Shown here in pieces: positions 60,510 through 64,000 of a stretch of DNA of 64,000 nt. This DNA is from Actinobacillus minor NM305. GTDB taxonomy: Bacteria; Pseudomonadota; Gammaproteobacteria; Enterobacterales; Pasteurellaceae. The notes under the pieces were generated by a model. The model ran no database searches and was not told the DNA's origin. It was given only the letters and a program-made list of their open reading frames with translations. Numbering within the stretch: position 1 is the first letter of the stretch; each line of letters begins with the position of its first letter. Where the stretch lies: NCBI RefSeq assembly GCF_000175195.1, contig NZ_ACQL01000100.1, positions 1 to 64,000 of the forward strand, read 5' to 3'. Position numbers and translations under genes: made by a program.

Positions 60510-61013
60510 ATGGTATTAACACAATTTCTAAGCCCCGAAAACATCCATCATAACGTCGTGATTTCCAGTAAAAAACGACTTCTTGAATTTATCGGGAAAA
60601 TAGCATCTGATGCTTTTCAAAAACAATACCATGATCATGTATGTCCGGTAGAATGTTTTAGTAGTCTATTTAAGCGAGAAAAATTGGGCTGTACTTATAT
60701 CAATAATGGTATCGCCCTACCTCATGCTAAACTGGCTGTTAATCCTGAAATAGAAATAAAACCGATTGCTATCTTCCTGAAATTAGAACAACCCATTGAT
60801 TATGAAGTAAACGATAATAAAGAGGTTGATTTAGTTTATGCATTACTTTTCCCTGAAGGAACATGCACACAATATAAAGAAGTTTTTCAAACGATTGTAC
60901 ATAAATTAAATGATAAAAATCTGGCTAAACAATTAAGAGCGGCGCAATCTGCTGATGAAATTTGGCAACTCCTAGAATATACCGATAAACAAGTAAACGA
61001 AGAAATTGACTAA
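60510..61013 (+). CDS. ptsN: Nitrogen-type PTS enzyme IIA (PtsN)
   Basis: PtsN is the terminal phosphoacceptor of the nitrogen PTS, controlling potassium transport and other processes by its phosphorylation state. The 167-residue protein has the active-site His 72 in NNGIALPHAKL, with the IIA fold start FLSPENIHHNVVISSKKRLLE. In E. coli it sits between hpf and rapZ in the rpoN operon, but here it follows lptB directly: rpoN and hpf are absent from the cluster. It lies 9 bp ahead of rapZ. Confidence 0.9.
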   Translation: MVLTQFLSPENIHHNVVISSKKRLLEFIGKIASDAFQKQYHDHVCPVECFSSLFKREKLGCTYINNGIALPHAKLAVNPEIEIKPIAIFLKLEQPIDYEVNDNKEVDLVYALLFPEGTCTQYKEVFQTIVHKLNDKNLAKQLRAAQSADEIWQLLEYTDKQVNEEID

Positions 61014-61022
61014 GGGACCTAT

Positions 61023-61880
61023 ATGGAACTTATCATTATTAGTGGGCGTTCAGGCTCAGGGAAATCTGTTGCTTTACGAGCACTAGAAGATGTGGGCTAC
61101 TATTGCGTTGATAATATTCCCCTTCCTTTAATTCCACAACTGGCTGAATATTTAGCATCATCAAAACATTCTGCTGTTGTGAGTTTAGATGTACGTAATT
61201 TACCTCAAGATTCTAAAATTCTTGATGAGCTTTTTGCTAAATTAGCTCACATCAACACAAAATTAATCTTTCTTGATTGTGATCGAAGCACTCTTATTCG
61301 CCGATATAGTGATTCTCGTCGATTGCATCCTCTATCAACCCAAGATCTTTCACTAGAAAGTGCGATTGATTTAGAAGATAAATTACTTGAGCCACTTATC
61401 CAGCAATCTAACCATATTATTGATACTACTAATCTATCTTCTCATGAATTAGCAGAACAGCTACGTTCATTATTGCAAGGTTCAAAAGAAAAAGAACTCA
61501 ATATCGTATTTGAATCTTTTGGCTTTAAATACGGCTTACCAGCAAATGCGGATTATGTTTTTGATGTGCGTTTTCTCCCTAATCCTCATTGGAATCCTGA
61601 ACTACGTCCTATGACCGGATTAGAGCAACCGGTAATTGATTTTCTTGAAAGACAAACAGAAGTTCATCAATTTATTTACCATACTCGAAACTATTTAGAA
61701 ATGTGGCTCCCTCAGCTAGAACAAAATAATCGTAGTTATCTAACAATAGCTATTGGTTGCACTGGAGGCAAACATCGCTCCGTATTTGTAGCTGAACAAT
61801 TAGCTAAATACTTTGCGGCTAAAGGGAAAAAAGTCCAAATACGCCATCGCAGTTTAGAAAAACATCAGAAAAAAGCCTAA
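61023..61880 (+). CDS. rapZ: RNase adapter protein RapZ
   Basis: RapZ binds glucosamine 6-phosphate and small RNAs and, in E. coli, delivers GlmZ to RNase E. The 285-residue product has the P-loop [20 protein letters not shown] near residue 7 and the RNA-binding C-terminal end ([20 protein letters not shown] near residue 240), with the very basic tail [17 protein letters not shown]. All key parts are intact. It ends the lptCAB-ptsN-rapZ run. The tandem lipoproteins follow after about 115 bp. Confidence 0.95.
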   Translation: MELIIISGRSGSGKSVALRALEDVGYYCVDNIPLPLIPQLAEYLASSKHSAVVSLDVRNLPQDSKILDELFAKLAHINTKLIFLDCDRSTLIRRYSDSRRLHPLSTQDLSLESAIDLEDKLLEPLIQQSNHIIDTTNLSSHELAEQLRSLLQGSKEKELNIVFESFGFKYGLPANADYVFDVRFLPNPHWNPELRPMTGLEQPVIDFLERQTEVHQFIYHTRNYLEMWLPQLEQNNRSYLTIAIGCTGGKHRSVFVAEQLAKYFAAKGKKVQIRHRSLEKHQKKA

Positions 61881-61995
61881 ACTTTACGAAATATACAAGA
61901 CTTTACGGAACGATTGTTTTAAGTATGAGTCTATAAGGGTACAATATTATTCTCCTCTTTTGAGGCTTATCATTCATTTTAAAGGAAAAACTTAA

Positions 61996-62616
61996 ATGAC
62001 TAAATTTACTAAAATCAGCGCAACAGCATTATTTGCATTATTTTTAACCGCTTGTGATAAACCAGCAAACAAGCCAGCTGAAGCAGCTAAACCTGCTGAA
62101 ACTACACCAGCGACACAGCCAACTGAAGCATCAAAACCAGCTGAAGCTGCACCTGCTGCAGAAACACCAAAAGCAGAAACGACTGCACCAGCAGCGCAGT
62201 TAAGTGCAGAAGAATTAGCTCAAGGTAAAGAAGATTTCAAAAAAATCTTAGATTGGAATAAAACACAAGAGCAAATTGCTAATGCTGCACAAAAAACACT
62301 TCAAGAAAAATTAGCAACTCAAGATCCAAAACAAATTGAGGCAGCATTAACGGAGTTCACTAAAACAGTTGAAGACACTATTAAAAGCTTAGATGCAGTT
62401 GAAGTAAAAAATGCATTAGTGAAAACTTTTAAAGAAAAAACAAAAGAAGTTTTGGGCTTATCAAATAGTATTATTACAGATTCTGTGAAAGTGATGTCTA
62501 ACCCAACAGCAGAAGCTCAAGAAGCATTAAAAGCAAAAGCTCAACAACTTCTTTCACAAGGTGGCGAGTTACAAAAATTACAAGCTGAATTACAACAGAC
62601 CTTCGGCGATAAATAA
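61996..62616 (+). CDS. Lipoprotein with Ala/Pro/Glu-rich repeats
   Basis: I do not recognise a function. The 206-residue product has a lipoprotein signal peptide (MTKFTKISATALFALFLTAC, Cys 20) followed by a low-complexity stretch, about residues 22-70, built from PAEAAKPAE-like units. A long amphipathic alpha-helical region, about 75-206, then follows. The residue after Cys is Asp, which in enteric bacteria favours retention in the inner membrane; the rule may not hold here. It resembles the HlpB-type lipoproteins of Pasteurellaceae. A paralogue follows directly, so the pair arose by duplication. Confidence 0.7.
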   Translation: MTKFTKISATALFALFLTACDKPANKPAEAAKPAETTPATQPTEASKPAEAAPAAETPKAETTAPAAQLSAEELAQGKEDFKKILDWNKTQEQIANAAQKTLQEKLATQDPKQIEAALTEFTKTVEDTIKSLDAVEVKNALVKTFKEKTKEVLGLSNSIITDSVKVMSNPTAEAQEALKAKAQQLLSQGGELQKLQAELQQTFGDK

Positions 62617-62634
62617 TCTCATGATATAATGAGC

Positions 62635-62663
62635 AAATGGTTAGAGATATACTCTAACCATTT
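62635..62663 (+). terminator. Hairpin between the two lipoprotein genes
   Basis: AAATGGTTAGAG (62635-62646) is perfectly complementary to CTCTAACCATTT (62652-62663) with a five-base loop, followed by T residues. It separates the two paralogous genes, so the second may need its own promoter; a TATAAT lies at about 62624. Confidence 0.75.
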
Positions 62664-62678
62664 TTTAGAGGATAAAAA

Positions 62679-63281
62679 ATGACTAAATTAACAAAAATTA
62701 GTGCAATTGCATTATTAAGTATTTTTTTAACTGCTTGTGATAAAGCAGCAGACAAACCGGCTCAAAATACAACCACAGAGCAAAAAGCTGAAACCATTAA
62801 GGTAGATACAGGTGCTCAAGACTATAAAGCATTCCGTGAATGGCAACAAGTTCAAGAACACGCTATCAATAATGTGATTAAAAACGAAATGGAAAAATTA
62901 GGTGAGAAAGCTAAGGATCCAAAAGTAGCTCAAGAAGCAATAAGCAAAGCATTATTCACCCAACTTGAAGCAATTAAACAAAGTGCAAGCTCACTAAATA
63001 TTAATGATGAGCAAGTAAAAGCATTAAAAGAGAAATCTCTTGAAGCATTATCATTAGGTGCTCAAATGATGGTTGAAGCAGAAAAAGTAGCGAAAAATCC
63101 AACACCGGAAGCGCATAAAGCTTTTGGAGATCTACAAGCAAAATTAGATAAAATTGCTCATGAAGGTAAAGCGATTGAAGCAGAACTCGTGAAAAAATAT
63201 GAGCCTGCACCACAACCTAAACCGGAGCAATTACCAGCGCAAACACCTGAAATGAAACCGGAACAAAAACCGGCTCAATAA
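62679..63281 (+). CDS. Lipoprotein, paralogue of the preceding gene
   Basis: The 200-residue product has an almost identical signal peptide (MTKLTKISAIALLSIFLTAC, Cys 20) and a helical central region, about residues 45-170. The low-complexity Pro/Glu/Gln repeats are here moved to the C-terminus (PAPQPKPEQLPAQTPEMKPE, about 180-200), whereas the first copy has them just after the signal. Asp follows the Cys, as in its partner. The two mature helical parts are only loosely similar. Function is unknown; a cell-envelope structural role is plausible. Confidence 0.7.
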   Translation: MTKLTKISAIALLSIFLTACDKAADKPAQNTTTEQKAETIKVDTGAQDYKAFREWQQVQEHAINNVIKNEMEKLGEKAKDPKVAQEAISKALFTQLEAIKQSASSLNINDEQVKALKEKSLEALSLGAQMMVEAEKVAKNPTPEAHKAFGDLQAKLDKIAHEGKAIEAELVKKYEPAPQPKPEQLPAQTPEMKPEQKPAQ

Positions 63282-63286
63282 AACAG

Positions 63287-63317
63287 AAAATCGCTAGAAG
63301 TTACTTCTAGCGATTTT
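63287..63317. terminator. Bidirectional terminator between the second lipoprotein gene and selD
   Basis: AAAATCGCTAGAAG (63287-63300) is perfectly complementary to CTTCTAGCGATTTT (63304-63317), with a three-base loop, and is followed by T residues on the right. Confidence 0.85.
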
Positions 63318-63318
63318 T

Positions 63319-64000
63319 TCATTTTACTTCAATCAATGAGCTATTATCATCTTTTGCTAATAGCTTTCCAACACGAAATAGTGGCACATTCATTTGATTT
63401 GCAATCTGCATAATTTTTTCAACCGCTTGCGGCTCTACTGCAACCAATAGCCCACCTGAAGTTTGAGGATCACATAAAATCGCTTTTTGCTCATTGGTTA
63501 AAGGTGAAATCAGATGCCCATAGCTCTCATAATTTCGTTGAGTCCCCCCCGGTACCGCTCCTAAAGCAATATAATCCTTTGTACCTTCTAACGTTTGAAT
63601 ATCATCAGAATTTACTACTGCCCTAACGTTTGAGCCTTGACAGATCTCGCTCAAATGCCCAAGTAATCCAAACCCCGTCACATCTGTCATTGCCGTAACT
63701 GCCTCTAATTGAGAAAATTCAGCACCAATCAAATTCATTTGGCACATCGCATCTCGCGCCAAATTTCGATGTTCCGGCTTCAAAATACCTCGTTTTTCTG
63801 CGGTTGTTAGAACTCCTATTCCTAACGGTTTTGTTAAAAAGAGTTCACAACCTGCATGGGCTGAAGCATTTTTCTTGATTTTTTCTGTTGGAATAACACC
63901 TGTTACAGCTAGCCCAAAAATAGGCTCTGGTGAATCGATAGAATGTCCACCGGCTAATGCAATACCTGCTGTTGCACAAGCTGCTCGTCCACCTTCTACA
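63319..64000 (-). CDS. selD: Selenophosphate synthase (3' part, runs off the window)
   Basis: SelD makes selenophosphate from selenide and ATP for selenocysteine and selenouridine synthesis. The reading frame continues without a stop from the window edge at 64000 to 63319, giving 226 residues of the C-terminal part. Family stretches include [20 protein letters not shown] near the window edge, [14 protein letters not shown] and [16 protein letters not shown], and the C-terminal [12 protein letters not shown]. The N-terminal active site (Cys or Sec) lies beyond the window. A run of seven G residues (minus strand) encodes the Gly-Gly pair at 63544-63550. The gene fits the FdhE-associated selenoenzyme. 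Confidence 0.93.
   Translation of the reverse strand, partial: VEGGRAACATAGIALAGGHSIDSPEPIFGLAVTGVIPTEKIKKNASAHAGCELFLTKPLGIGVLTTAEKRGILKPEHRNLARDAMCQMNLIGAEFSQLEAVTAMTDVTGFGLLGHLSEICQGSNVRAVVNSDDIQTLEGTKDYIALGAVPGGTQRNYESYGHLISPLTNEQKAILCDPQTSGGLLVAVEPQAVEKIMQIANQMNVPLFRVGKLLAKDDNSSLIEVK

Noticed and set aside
63319..63783. selD as a short complete gene starting at 63783
   Set aside because: That start is an internal TTG; the frame continues without a stop to the window edge with clear SelD sequence, so the gene is simply cut by the window.

Overview
The window is a contiguous piece of a Pasteurellaceae chromosome, most likely from the Actinobacillus/Mannheimia/Bibersteinia side of the family. 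The DNA is AT-rich by eye and the gene complement is gammaproteobacterial. The nine-base core ACAAGCGGT, the Actinobacillus pleuropneumoniae-type DNA uptake signal, recurs many times on both strands (for example 4111, 14724, 20807, 25692, 25920, 38560, 40081, 52101, 58523). It often occurs as inverted pairs that form intergenic hairpins. The species cannot be named from the sequence alone.

Layout: (1) 1-9.4 kb: fdhE, the pepB-greB pair, a bile-acid/sodium symporter-family transporter, sucCD (without sucAB beside it) and the transhydrogenase operon pntAB. (2) 9.5-12.4 kb: trmJ, then the only clearly accessory stretch. It holds a truncated tyrosine integrase, a lone AAA+ ATPase with an unusual repeat-rich upstream region, and decayed coding remnants, ending at tRNA-Leu(CAA). 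(3) 12.4-24.4 kb: a DnaA-box pair, xseA, initiator tRNA-Met, mltA, a small cysteine-tailed unknown protein, cmoB, ycaO, rng, lysS and the ABC-F gene yheS. (4) 24.4-30 kb: a MarC-family protein, a YajG-type lipoprotein, rsmE, yqgE, pyrE, rlmJ, ampD and ruvX. (5) 30-37 kb: the haem operon hemCDXY, gloB, a pgpB/nagK pair and yhbY. (6) 37-42 kb: the fructose PTS operon fruBKA, with two HPr domains in FruB, then ndk. (7) 42-52 kb: metG, adhE preceded by a perfect FNR box, tcdA, modC without modAB, an rnfH-like gene, a TolC-like lipoprotein, gmk and gpt. (8) 52-64 kb: pepD, a lemA/TPM cluster, ppc, lptCAB-ptsN-rapZ, two tandem paralogous lipoproteins and the 3' part of selD.

Together the genes describe a facultatively anaerobic, fermentative cell: adhE under a probable FNR switch, ppc and sucCD for C4 metabolism, pntAB for NADPH, and fdhE plus selD for respiratory selenium-dependent formate dehydrogenase. 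It also has haem synthesis, LPS export and a large set of rRNA and tRNA modification enzymes (trmJ, cmoB, rsmE, rlmJ, tcdA, and ycaO for ribosomal protein S12). No CRISPR array, rRNA operon or intact insertion sequence was seen. The best candidate for something undescribed is the 10.26-12.33 kb remnant island: its AAA+ ATPase lies beside an 18-bp perfect palindrome and three contiguous 10-bp repeats.
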